Assembly: GCA_905236585.1 (NCBI GenBank)
Contig: CAJOQZ010000046.1
Span: 1-9,181 of the forward strand
DNA length: 9,181 nt
DNA from: an uncultured Lachnospiraceae bacterium
GTDB lineage: Bacteria > Bacillota > Clostridia > Lachnospirales > Lachnospiraceae
Direction of reading: 5' to 3'
Part shown: piece after piece, positions 1 through 5,818 of the stretch
Layout: each line of letters starts with the position of its first letter
Position numbering within the stretch: position 1 is the stretch's first letter
Notes under the pieces: model-generated
What the model was told of the DNA's origin: nothing
The model's database searches: none
The model's input: only the letters and a program-made list of their open reading frames with translations
Position numbers and translations under genes: made by a program

Positions 1-876
1 CTTCTTGCAACGGGGGAGGAAGCGGTCATTCCCTTGTCCCCCGAAGTGGAGACGTTCCGCCGGGGCTATCGTTTTGAAGAAACGGACGCAACGACGGAGT
101 TCGGCTCGTCCGTTGTATCGAATTTTGATATTCTGGTGGATGTGGACAACGGCGAAGTTGTTGCAAAACGGAACGCCCATGAGAAAATGTACCCCGCCTC
201 CATGACGAAAGTAATGACGGTGCTGGTTGCGGCAAAACATATCACGGAGGAGCAGCTTAGCGAGAAGTATACGATCACGGAGGAAAACCTTCACGCCGCA
301 TACAACAACGACTGTTCCGCGGTCGGTTATCAGGAGGGGGAAGTCGTGACCGTAGAGGATTTGTTCTATGGGACGATCCTGCCGTCCGGTGCGGACTGCG
401 CCAGCGGCCTTGCGTGTTATGTCGCCGGAGGCAACGACGCCTTTGCCGAATTGATGAACGAGGAGGCGAAGCGGCTCGGCATTGCGGAAAGCACGCATTT
501 CACCAACAGCGTCGGATATTACGACGAGGAGAATTACACGACTGCGTATGATATGGCGGTGATTATGAAGGCGGCGTTGGAAAACGATCTGTGCCGACAA
601 GTCCTAGGAACGAGGGATTACCACGGGACGCCCACGCCGAGTTATCCCGGCGGGGTCAATGTGTTCAACTGGTTTTTGAGGCATATCGACCGGCAGAAGG
701 TAAGCGGGGAGGTAAACGGCGCGAAGACCGGATACGTCCATGAGTCGGGGATGTGCTGCGTCAGTTATCTTGTAAGCGAGGGCGGCGGGCATTACATCTG
801 CGTGACGGCGAAAGGCGCGGGCAAGAATGCGACGCTTCGGGAGCATGTGGCGATCTATAATGCGTATGCAAAGTAA
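1..876 (+). CDS. D-alanyl-D-alanine carboxypeptidase, peptidase S11 family (5' partial)
   Basis: The frame is open from base 1, so the N-terminus, including any signal peptide, lies outside the window; 291 residues are visible. The order of motifs is that of penicillin-binding DD-carboxypeptidases (DacA/DacF type). PASMTK carries the acylated Ser (visible residue 67) and Lys (70), SGADCA stands at the SxN position (bases 385-402), and AKTGYVHESG holds the KTG triad (visible residues 242-244). Members of this family act outside the membrane and trim the terminal D-Ala from peptidoglycan pentapeptides. The usual Asn of SxN is Ala here, a variant I believe is common in clostridial S11 proteins. 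The protein ends soon after the catalytic domain, with no room for a PBP5-type C-terminal domain or amphipathic anchor. The next gene has its own promoter. Family assignment is firm; the exact paralogue is not. Confidence 0.9.
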   Translation, partial: LLATGEEAVIPLSPEVETFRRGYRFEETDATTEFGSSVVSNFDILVDVDNGEVVAKRNAHEKMYPASMTKVMTVLVAAKHITEEQLSEKYTITEENLHAAYNNDCSAVGYQEGEVVTVEDLFYGTILPSGADCASGLACYVAGGNDAFAELMNEEAKRLGIAESTHFTNSVGYYDEENYTTAYDMAVIMKAALENDLCRQVLGTRDYHGTPTPSYPGGVNVFNWFLRHIDRQKVSGEVNGAKTGYVHESGMCCVSYLVSEGGGHYICVTAKGAGKNATLREHVAIYNAYAK

Positions 877-879
877 GGA

Positions 880-909
880 TTGAATATAGGATTCCTAAGG
901 TGCTATAAT
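880..909 (+). promoter_or_regulatory. sigma-A-type promoter for the 58-residue ORF
   Basis: TTGAAT (880-885) is followed after 18 bases by a perfect TATAAT (904-909) with an extended -10 TG at 901-902. It starts just after the carboxypeptidase stop codon and about 35 bases before the start of the small gene, so that gene is probably transcribed on its own. Confidence 0.6.
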
Positions 910-941
910 GATATTGAAGCGGGGAGCGAAAGGAGGATGTT

Positions 942-1118
942 ATGGCAGATGCAAATGAACTCCGGACCTTTGAGATAGAGAATTACTCCCGGCTGCAGCG
1001 AATTAAGGCTGCAAATGAAGGGGACAATACCGTATTGGACTATGAAATAAAAGTATCCAAGGCAAAACTGGAAGGAATGGGCGTCAATCTGGAGAATATT
1101 ACACTGGTAGACAAATAA
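942..1118 (+). CDS. small hypothetical protein, 58 residues
   Basis: An ATG at 942 follows a consensus AGGAGG (931-936) with five bases between, and a strong extended -10 promoter lies just upstream. The product begins MADANELRTFEIENY and ends ENITLVDK. It is charged and hydrophilic, with no signal peptide, membrane segment or cysteine. A helical first half (SRLQRIKAANEGD) is followed by a segment that could be strand-helix-strand. I do not recognise the family. It stands alone between the carboxypeptidase and the lon promoter, which begins 16 bases after its stop. The good ribosome site, promoter and codon use like its neighbours make it a credible real gene despite its size. No function is proposed. 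Confidence 0.7.
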   Translation: MADANELRTFEIENYSRLQRIKAANEGDNTVLDYEIKVSKAKLEGMGVNLENITLVDK

Positions 1119-1133
1119 ATTGCATAAAATTCA

Positions 1134-1162
1134 TTGACAAAAATAGAAAGCCGTGATAATAT
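1134..1162 (+). promoter_or_regulatory. lon promoter (sigma-A type)
   Basis: A perfect TTGACA (1134-1139) is followed by TAATAT (1157-1162) at 17 bases, or GATAAT (1155-1160) at 15 bases. The CIRCE palindrome begins at the end of the -10 box, so the predicted transcription start falls inside the operator, the usual arrangement for HrcA repression. The transcript leader would be about 130 bases. Confidence 0.7.
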
Positions 1163-1163
1163 G

Positions 1164-1190
1164 TTAGCACTCGATTGAAAAGAGTGCTAA
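1164..1190 (+). promoter_or_regulatory. CIRCE operator (HrcA binding site)
   Basis: TTAGCACTC, a 9-base spacer (1173-1181), then GAGTGCTAA: an exact match in sequence and spacing to the CIRCE consensus bound by the heat-shock repressor HrcA. The inverted repeat extends perfectly by six more bases on each side (AATATG and CATATT), giving 15-base arms spanning 1158-1196. CIRCE normally controls groESL and dnaK operons; here the next gene is lon. Transcribed, it could also form a stable hairpin in the mRNA leader. Confidence 0.93.
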
Positions 1191-1299
1191 CATATTTTGC
1201 TATAGAAGTTAAGACAAGTGTATGATACGCCCGCAGCAGCAAGCGCTTCGGGCTGACCGGAATAGTAATGCCGTTATTATTTGAAGAAAGGAGCCAGAT

Positions 1300-3621
1300 A
1301 TGACAGTAATACCCGTATATAATATGCTGGTCGCGCCAAATTCCGTCAGTTATTTTCAGTCGGAACAGTACCGCCGCATGACCGGCAAGCCGGCAAAAGA
1401 GGGCGAGCGCGTCATTTTTTTAATCTGCAAAGAGAACAAGAACCGCCGCGAACTGAAGGAAGATGATTTCCTGCCGATCGGGGTCAACGGAACGATCACG
1501 GAAACGAATCCAAACGGATATATTGTGATTGCGACCGCGGAGCGCGTGCATGTGGATGAGGCGCACGTGAACATGGATCATTCGATCGAACTTACGGTAT
1601 CGAAGCAGCCGGAGGTCGACGATCTTGATCCGGCGGAAGAGAAAAAGCGGTTTTTGAATTTGCAGAAAGCCCTGCGGGAGTTTGCGAAGAATTTCGAATG
1701 GGGCAATATGGCAGGGGCGTATATCAATCAGTTCAAGTCGATTGCCGAAGTGGCGAGCGCGTTTTCCATGTGGCTGCCGAATACGAATGAGGAACGCTAT
1801 GACGTGATTGCGACGGACAGCAAGAAAAAGCGCACCATGGCAATGGAGAAGATGATCTACCAGTACATGGAGATTGCGAAGATTGCGAATGCCGCGGAAA
1901 AAGAGCATAAAGAGGACTATCAGAACATTTACAAGGAGCAGGCGATCAAGAAGCAGATGGAGCATCTGCAAAAGGAATTGGACGAACTGCATCCCGAGAA
2001 TGTGACCGATATCCGCAAAATGGAGATGCGGCTTGCGGATGCCGGAATGAATGACGAGGCAAAAGAGGAAGCCGAAAAGATTTTGAACCGTTTGAAGCAG
2101 GAGGGCAGCAACTCCCATGAGTACGGGATGCTCTATGACTATCTTGATTTCGTGACGTCTTTGTCGTGGAAAAAGGAAGACATGGAGACGATCGATCTCG
2201 ACGAGGCGGAAGAGGTTTTGGACGAAGACCATTTCGGCTTGAAGAAGATCAAGGCGCGGATCATCCAGCAGATTGCGGTCATGAACTTAAATAAAAAGCA
2301 GTCCGGCTCGATCCTGTTATTTGTCGGGGCGCCCGGCACGGGCAAGACGAGCATCGGGCAGTCGATCGCGAAGGCGCTCCACCGGAAGTACGTGCGCGTC
2401 AGCCTTGGCGGTGTAAGGGACGAAGCGGATATCCGCGGACACCGCCGGACGTATATCGGAGCGATGCCGGGGCGGATCATGGACGGCATCAAAAAAAGCG
2501 GCGTATCCAATCCGGTCATGGTTTTAGACGAGGTCGATAAACTTGGACAGTCCTATAACGGCGATCCGGCAAGCGCACTGCTTGAAGTATTGGACCCGGA
2601 GCAGAATTTTTCATTTACCGACCACTATATGAATGTGCCGTATGATCTGTCGGACGTGCTGTTTATCTGTACGGCGAACACGGTGGATACGATCCCGGAG
2701 CCGCTTTTGAACCGCATGGAAGTGATTCAGTTTCCCGGGTATACGGCGACCGATAAATTTTCGATTGCAAGAAAGCACCTGCTTCCGAGGGCGATGGAAG
2801 CGGCGGGCATTAAAAAGAAGCAGATGAAGGTGACGGACAACGCGATCCGCAAGGTCATTTCGGACTTTACCATGGAGGCAGGCGTCCGCGGGTTAAAGAA
2901 GCGCATGGATTCCCTCTGCCGTGCGGTGGCGGTCAAACTCTCCCGCGGAGAGGAATCGAAACGGATCAAAGTCCGAGCGAAAGATGTCAAGGAACTGTTG
3001 GATATGCATGCGATCCGCCACGACAACGTGTTAAAAGAAAAGCGTCCGGGCGTAGTGACCGGGCTGGCGTGGACGCAGGCGGGCGGCGACATTTTGTTTA
3101 TCGAGACGATGTTCACCAAGGGCAGCGGCAAAGTCATCATCACCGGACAACTTGGGGATGTCATGAAGGAGTCGGTACAGATCGCGATCTCGCTGGTGAA
3201 GTCCATGTTCCCGGAAAAGGCGAAACTGTTCCGGGACAACGATCTGCATATCCATGTGCCGGAGGGGGCAGTGCCGAAGGACGGACCGTCGGCGGGCATT
3301 ACGCTTACCACAGCGCTGTCTTCACTGGTGGCGAACAAGGCGGTTGCGCCGACCTATGCCATGACGGGGGAAGTGTCCTTACGCGGCGTGGTGACGCCGA
3401 TTGGCGGGCTCCCGGAAAAACTCATGGCGGCAGTACGCGCCGGGGTGAAGACGGTCTTCATACCGGAGGAAAACGTCGAGGATCTGAAAGATGTGGCAGA
3501 GGAAGTCAAGGAAGCGCTTGACATCATTCCGGTATCGGAGGTGACGGACGTCTTAGACGAAGTCGGACTGGTGCGGCGTAAAGCGGAAACGTTCAAACTG
3601 GTGGAGTTTCGGGCGTCATAA
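1300..3621 (+). CDS. lon: Lon protease (endopeptidase La), ATP-dependent
   Basis: The product has 773 residues, close to the usual length of LonA proteins. ATG 1300 follows AAAGGAG (1287-1293) at six bases. The N-terminal substrate-binding domain (about 1-200) opens MTVIPVYNMLVAPN rather than the common PLRD-type start. A Lys/Glu-rich helical region follows (about 190-300). The AAA+ module has Walker A GAPGTGKT (343-350), Walker B VMVLDE (406-411), and FICTANTVDTIPEPLLNR with the sensor and Arg region. The protease domain carries catalytic Ser664 in KDGPSAG and Lys707 in GGLPEKL; the 43-residue separation equals that of E. coli Lon. It unfolds and degrades misfolded proteins and unstable regulators in the cytoplasm, which in other bacteria include antitoxins. 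It is monocistronic, with a CIRCE-controlled promoter upstream and a hairpin terminator downstream, and is convergent with fic. Confidence 0.97.
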   Translation: MTVIPVYNMLVAPNSVSYFQSEQYRRMTGKPAKEGERVIFLICKENKNRRELKEDDFLPIGVNGTITETNPNGYIVIATAERVHVDEAHVNMDHSIELTVSKQPEVDDLDPAEEKKRFLNLQKALREFAKNFEWGNMAGAYINQFKSIAEVASAFSMWLPNTNEERYDVIATDSKKKRTMAMEKMIYQYMEIAKIANAAEKEHKEDYQNIYKEQAIKKQMEHLQKELDELHPENVTDIRKMEMRLADAGMNDEAKEEAEKILNRLKQEGSNSHEYGMLYDYLDFVTSLSWKKEDMETIDLDEAEEVLDEDHFGLKKIKARIIQQIAVMNLNKKQSGSILLFVGAPGTGKTSIGQSIAKALHRKYVRVSLGGVRDEADIRGHRRTYIGAMPGRIMDGIKKSGVSNPVMVLDEVDKLGQSYNGDPASALLEVLDPEQNFSFTDHYMNVPYDLSDVLFICTANTVDTIPEPLLNRMEVIQFPGYTATDKFSIARKHLLPRAMEAAGIKKKQMKVTDNAIRKVISDFTMEAGVRGLKKRMDSLCRAVAVKLSRGEESKRIKVRAKDVKELLDMHAIRHDNVLKEKRPGVVTGLAWTQAGGDILFIETMFTKGSGKVIITGQLGDVMKESVQIAISLVKSMFPEKAKLFRDNDLHIHVPEGAVPKDGPSAGITLTTALSSLVANKAVAPTYAMTGEVSLRGVVTPIGGLPEKLMAAVRAGVKTVFIPEENVEDLKDVAEEVKEALDIIPVSEVTDVLDEVGLVRRKAETFKLVEFRAS

Positions 3622-3640
3622 TATTACGTTTATCTAACAG

Positions 3641-3693
3641 AAAAAATGTCTCACATGGGCGGTGCAGCGTCCTTTGTGAGACATTTCTTTTGT
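3641..3693. terminator. bidirectional hairpin terminator between lon and fic (terminator-repeat copy 1)
   Basis: AAATGTCTCACA (3644-3655) pairs perfectly with TGTGAGACATTT (3675-3686) around a 19-base loop. On the + strand it is followed by CTTTTG. On the - strand the stem runs into six or more T, so it reads best as the end of the fic operon while also serving lon. The reverse complement of 3664-3690 matches 8350-8376 in 26 of 27 positions, so this belongs to a repeated terminator family. Confidence 0.8.
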
Positions 3694-3752
3694 TACAATA
3701 TCTAAAAAATCCGGCAGTCTTTCCAAGTAACTATGATGTGATCAGGTGTTTT

Positions 3753-4388
3753 CTATTGCTTACGGCTGTCTCTTGTGATGGCATCCTCAACTATCCGTAT
3801 GAGATATTCCGGCTTTGAAATATCTCCCATATCATCAAAGACAGCATTATAGGCAACCAATGCCGTCCTAACATACTGAGGGTTATCCTCAAACAGTTCT
3901 CTGTTCGGATTCAGCCCCACACTGTCTGCATACTGACAACAAAAAGTAATCGTTGTCCGAGTATTTCCCTCCCTGAAAGGATGCACCCGCCAGAGTTTCG
4001 CCAACGAATCCGAAAACTGTATGGCGGCTTCGTGAGTATCCATATCCGCCCAGGATTTCTCCCGCATTTCAGATAATGCACGCTCCGCATCCCTCGGAAT
4101 ATCAAACATATCCGAATAGTCAACGGACAGGCCGCCCAAAACAGGCTCTTCTTTGTATATATTCAGTTTGCGTTGCTGTCCCGCCCATTCGTACATATCC
4201 TGAAAGATGTATTTGTGCATTTGCAGGAGATGAACATAGTCATAATCCCCCGGCAATGGATTTATCACAATCTCTTTCAGTCGGTATGTCACATAGTCCG
4301 CTTCTGCATCGTTAAGGAGTTTCATATCCTTTATGCCGAGCAGATTTTTCAGGACATCGCAATCCTCATACAGATAGATGTCACGCAT
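3753..4388 (-). CDS. fic: Fic-domain toxin (AMPylase/nucleotidyltransferase type)
   Basis: This 211-residue protein carries the Fic active-site loop HPFREGNTR at residues 136-144, with catalytic His136, acidic Glu140, Asn142 and Arg144. It also has the upstream features of a Fic fold: HKYIFQDMYEWAGQQR (58-73) and a flap-like NIYKEEPVLGG (76-86). Fic enzymes transfer AMP or another nucleotide moiety to a target hydroxyl; the target cannot be read from sequence. The second Gly of the classical HPFxxGNGR is Thr here, a substitution I believe is frequent in Firmicute Fic proteins and not evidence of inactivity. The start overlaps the end of the antitoxin gene by 8 bases (ATGCGTGA), with AGAGGA about ten bases upstream, so the two are translationally coupled. 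No inhibitory alpha-helix lies within the protein; inhibition should come from the upstream partner. Confidence 0.92.
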   Translation of the reverse strand: MRDIYLYEDCDVLKNLLGIKDMKLLNDAEADYVTYRLKEIVINPLPGDYDYVHLLQMHKYIFQDMYEWAGQQRKLNIYKEEPVLGGLSVDYSDMFDIPRDAERALSEMREKSWADMDTHEAAIQFSDSLAKLWRVHPFREGNTRTTITFCCQYADSVGLNPNRELFEDNPQYVRTALVAYNAVFDDMGDISKPEYLIRIVEDAITRDSRKQ

Positions 4389-4560
4389 TTACCACATCCT
4401 CTTTTACCTTATATTTCTTATCAAGGTATTGCTTGATGTCGGTCATTGTGACCTCGCCACGTTTTTCCTTTTCGATGTATTCCTTAAATTCCGGTGTCGG
4501 TTCCAGACCGTCTACCTTTATCATGCCTACTGCATAATCCCATGCCTGTGTGTTTGTCAT
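4381..4560 (-). CDS. VbhA-like antitoxin of the Fic toxin
   Basis: A 59-residue protein sits directly upstream of fic, overlapping it by 8 bases. It contains GMIKVDGLEPTPEF, then a charged helix and GEVTMTDIKQYLDKKY, the arrangement of VbhA-type antitoxins, whose first helix inserts a Glu into the Fic ATP site. The ATG at 4560 is chosen over the in-frame ATG at 4575 because GGAGGG lies seven bases upstream of it, whereas the 4575 start would place that ribosome site inside the gene. The expected (S/T)xxxE(G/N) inhibitory motif aligns with M13-I-K-V-D17-G18, so Ser/Thr is Met and the inhibitory Glu is Asp. The family call rests on position, size and the partial motif. Confidence 0.8.
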   Translation of the reverse strand: MTNTQAWDYAVGMIKVDGLEPTPEFKEYIEKEKRGEVTMTDIKQYLDKKYKVKEDVVNA

Positions 4561-4679
4561 TATGAATCCCTCCATTCAAAATCTTCTTTTTTTGGTTTCA
4601 AATATGAACAACATACATACTCAGTTTTCTTGGTTCGCTGAATCTCATATACGCCTCTGCTGCATGCTATTTTAGGATA
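4560..4679 (-). pseudogene. in-frame continuation after the winged-helix ORF stop (possible gene remnant)
   Basis: Directly after the TAA at 4682-4680 the same frame stays open for 39 codons. It has a protein-like composition (beginning YPKIACSRGVYEIQ, ending KPKKEDFEWRDS) and stops at a TAA that overlaps the antitoxin ATG as TAATG. That junction is typical of adjacent operon genes. It may be the C-terminal part of a longer gene broken by the internal TAA. Alternatively it is simply the antitoxin leader, open by chance. I do not recognise the peptide and see no separate start or ribosome site for it. Confidence 0.35.
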
Positions 4680-4904
4680 TTATACGCTATCGCTGCCGAT
4701 TTTCTTTTCTAAAGACTTCATATCTTTGATGACAATGCGTCCCTTATCCAAGATGATGTATCTACCTTTAGTCTCTTTTTCCACATATTTCTCATTCACA
4801 AGGTCTTTGATAATGTTTAATATCTTTACCTTACTGAATCCTGTAAGTTCACATAATTCCGATAGCAAAGGGCGGGAAGACCGTTTATGATAATCTTCAA
4901 ACAT
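4680..4904 (-). CDS. small winged-helix-like protein, 74 residues, possibly truncated
   Basis: The peptide has a helix-turn-helix look: RPLLSELCELTGFSKVKILNI reads as two helices with a turn at TGFS. It is followed by KDLVNEKYVEKETKGRYIIL, which resembles the recognition-helix end and beta-wing of a winged-helix (MarR/GntR-like) domain. A Lys-rich tail follows. No ribosome site precedes ATG 4904; the bases before it are pyrimidine-rich. The frame is open upstream to a TAG at 4994-4992, but no ATG, GTG or TTG is available there. Downstream, the frame resumes after the stop for 39 codons. It could be a small DNA-binding regulator of the antitoxin-fic genes or a remnant of a longer protein. The domain call is tentative. 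Confidence 0.45.
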   Translation of the reverse strand: MFEDYHKRSSRPLLSELCELTGFSKVKILNIIKDLVNEKYVEKETKGRYIILDKGRIVIKDMKSLEKKIGSDSV

Positions 4905-4953
4905 TATGCTGGGACTGCAATAGAGGGAAAGGCGATAGAATAATAGAGAAACT

Positions 4954-4979
4954 ATTTCAACCCATTTGGGATAAACATC
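4954..4979 (-). repeat. 26-bp repeat, left copy (inverted relative to 5839-5864)
   Basis: Read on the - strand this is GATGTTTATC then CCAAATGGGTTGAAAT. It matches 5839-5864 (+) in 24 of 26 positions and contains the perfect palindrome CCCAAATGGG (4961-4970). It lies about 50 bases upstream of the winged-helix ORF start. Its TTGAAA could be a -35 box, but the -10 candidate at 17 bases (TATCGC) is poor. Confidence 0.75.
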
Positions 4980-5011
4980 ACCGCCGCTGCTCTAAGATGA
5001 TTATATTACTT

Positions 5012-5042
5012 AAAAAAAACCTGACAAATGACAATCTTGTCA
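5012..5042 (-). terminator. intrinsic terminator of hicAB
   Basis: On the - strand the hicB stop codon is part of the stem: TGACAA (5042-5037), a 9-base loop, TTGTCA (5027-5022), then GG and eight T (5019-5012). The stem is only 6 bp and A+T-rich, but the U-tract is strong. Confidence 0.65.
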
Positions 5043-5372
5043 AACACTCATCGCTTTTAGTTCATCTCTTACCGATTTTTCAACAAAGTTATTAAGAGAT
5101 ATGCCGAGAATCCTTGCCCCCACGGCTGCCTGCTGGTGTAACTCCGGTGTGAATCTCACATTAAATTTTCCGGAATATGGCTTCTCCGCAGGAACTCCAT
5201 CTTCTTTGCACCACTCAAGGTAATCATCCACAGATGCTTTGAACTCATTTTCAATCTCGTCTACTGTGCTTCCCTGAAAGGTTATTACCGATCTGACATT
5301 TACAACGCTTCCGGTAAATACTCGGTTTTCCTCGTCATATTCAACTTTTCCGATATATCCCTTATAATTCAT
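5040..5372 (-). CDS. hicB: HicB-family antitoxin
   Basis: The protein has 110 residues. The N-terminal half (YIGKVEYDEENRVFTGSV, 6-23, through VDDYLEWCKEDG, 48-59) is the degenerate RNase H-like HicB fold that caps the HicA toxin. The C-terminal part (about 68-107, GKFNVRFTPELHQ then ILGISLNNFVEKSV) is a ribbon-helix-helix DNA-binding domain, so the complex probably represses its own promoter. The ATG overlaps the hicA stop by one base (TAATG), with GAGGTGG a few bases upstream inside hicA, indicating translational coupling. Gene order hicA then hicB is the usual one. Confidence 0.92.
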   Translation of the reverse strand: MNYKGYIGKVEYDEENRVFTGSVVNVRSVITFQGSTVDEIENEFKASVDDYLEWCKEDGVPAEKPYSGKFNVRFTPELHQQAAVGARILGISLNNFVEKSVRDELKAMSV

Positions 5373-5626
5373 TATAAATCCACCTCTGCATTTTTCAAAA
5401 ACCTACGAACCGATTTTACCGCTCCTTTATCTGTTGTACTGTCTGGATGCGGTCTGTGAAACACTGCTCTTTCTCCATTCAGTTCTATCTGCACACGTGA
5501 ACCGTTTCCTTCTGAAATTTTAGCCCCCAGAGCCACAAAAGGCGCCTCAATATCAGTCCAAACGATATCCGCTTTCACCGGATCGGTATATATCTCTCGG
5601 TATGTCTTTTTATTCTTGCTATTCAT
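5372..5626 (-). CDS. hicA: HicA-family mRNA interferase toxin
   Basis: This 84-residue protein has the HicA profile: VALGAKISEGNGSRVQIELN (31-50), AVFHRPHP (54-61) and KGAVKSVRRFL (67-77). HicA toxins have a double-stranded-RNA-binding-like fold and cleave mRNA; HicB neutralises them. In E. coli HicA the catalytic His follows the GS motif (GSNH). Here the sequence is GSRV, so that His is absent and the conserved His residues are those of FHRPHP (57 and 60). I believe a HicA subgroup shares this pattern. ATG 5626 has no ribosome site and lies only six bases after a good -10 box, so the message is predicted to be leaderless or nearly so. Confidence 0.92.
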   Translation of the reverse strand: MNSKNKKTYREIYTDPVKADIVWTDIEAPFVALGAKISEGNGSRVQIELNGERAVFHRPHPDSTTDKGAVKSVRRFLKNAEVDL

Positions 5627-5632
5627 GTTTGC

Positions 5633-5661
5633 ATGGTATCATCTTGTGGTACTGCTGTCAA
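5633..5661 (-). promoter_or_regulatory. hicAB promoter
   Basis: On the - strand a perfect TTGACA (5661-5656), 17 bases, then TACCAT (5638-5633, four of six consensus positions). The predicted transcription start coincides with the hicA ATG. A small inverted repeat GATGC-N8-GCATC lies just upstream of the -35 and could be a HicB operator half. Confidence 0.65.
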
Positions 5662-5751
5662 GAGAGATGCTATTACGCGCATCCCTTTTGTCTTTATGCC
5701 ACATTTGTAAATTGCGATTGCATATATTTGTAAAATACAACATGACAACTG

Positions 5752-5780
5752 TTGGAAGTTTTATCAAAAAAATGTATAAA
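5752..5780 (+). promoter_or_regulatory. possible distal promoter toward the hybrid kinase
   Basis: TTGGAA (5752-5757), 17 bases, TATAAA (5775-5780) on the + strand. No gene with a ribosome site starts nearby. It would give the kinase a leader of about 180 bases carrying the 26-bp repeats, or drive an untranslated RNA. The region is A+T-rich, so chance is a real alternative. Confidence 0.35.
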
Positions 5781-5818
5781 ATAATAACATGCGAGACAGG
5801 ATTATTCTGCCATAATTC

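Noticed and set aside
1229..1253. GCCCG/CGGGC hairpin in the lon leader as a riboswitch or attenuator
   Set aside because: The stem is only 5 bp around an internal AAGCGCTT palindrome, with no U-tract and no recognisable riboswitch core.
1420..2232. Long open frame of 270 codons on the - strand inside lon
   Set aside because: It lies wholly antisense to the unmistakable lon coding sequence, has a His/Leu/Arg-rich composition typical of a reverse-frame shadow, and has no ribosome site or family motif.
3069..3521. 150-codon + strand frame within lon
   Set aside because: It overlaps the Lon protease domain, whose catalytic Ser and Lys are intact in the main frame. It is an out-of-frame reading, not a frameshifted gene.
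4561..4575. ATG at 4575 as the antitoxin start
   Set aside because: GGAGGG, the evident ribosome site, lies downstream of this ATG and correctly spaced before ATG 4560.
5703..5734. Direct repeat ATTTGTAAA twice, 23 bp apart
   Set aside because: Nine-base A+T-rich words recur by chance in this A+T-rich intergenic region, and no promoter element is clearly tied to them.
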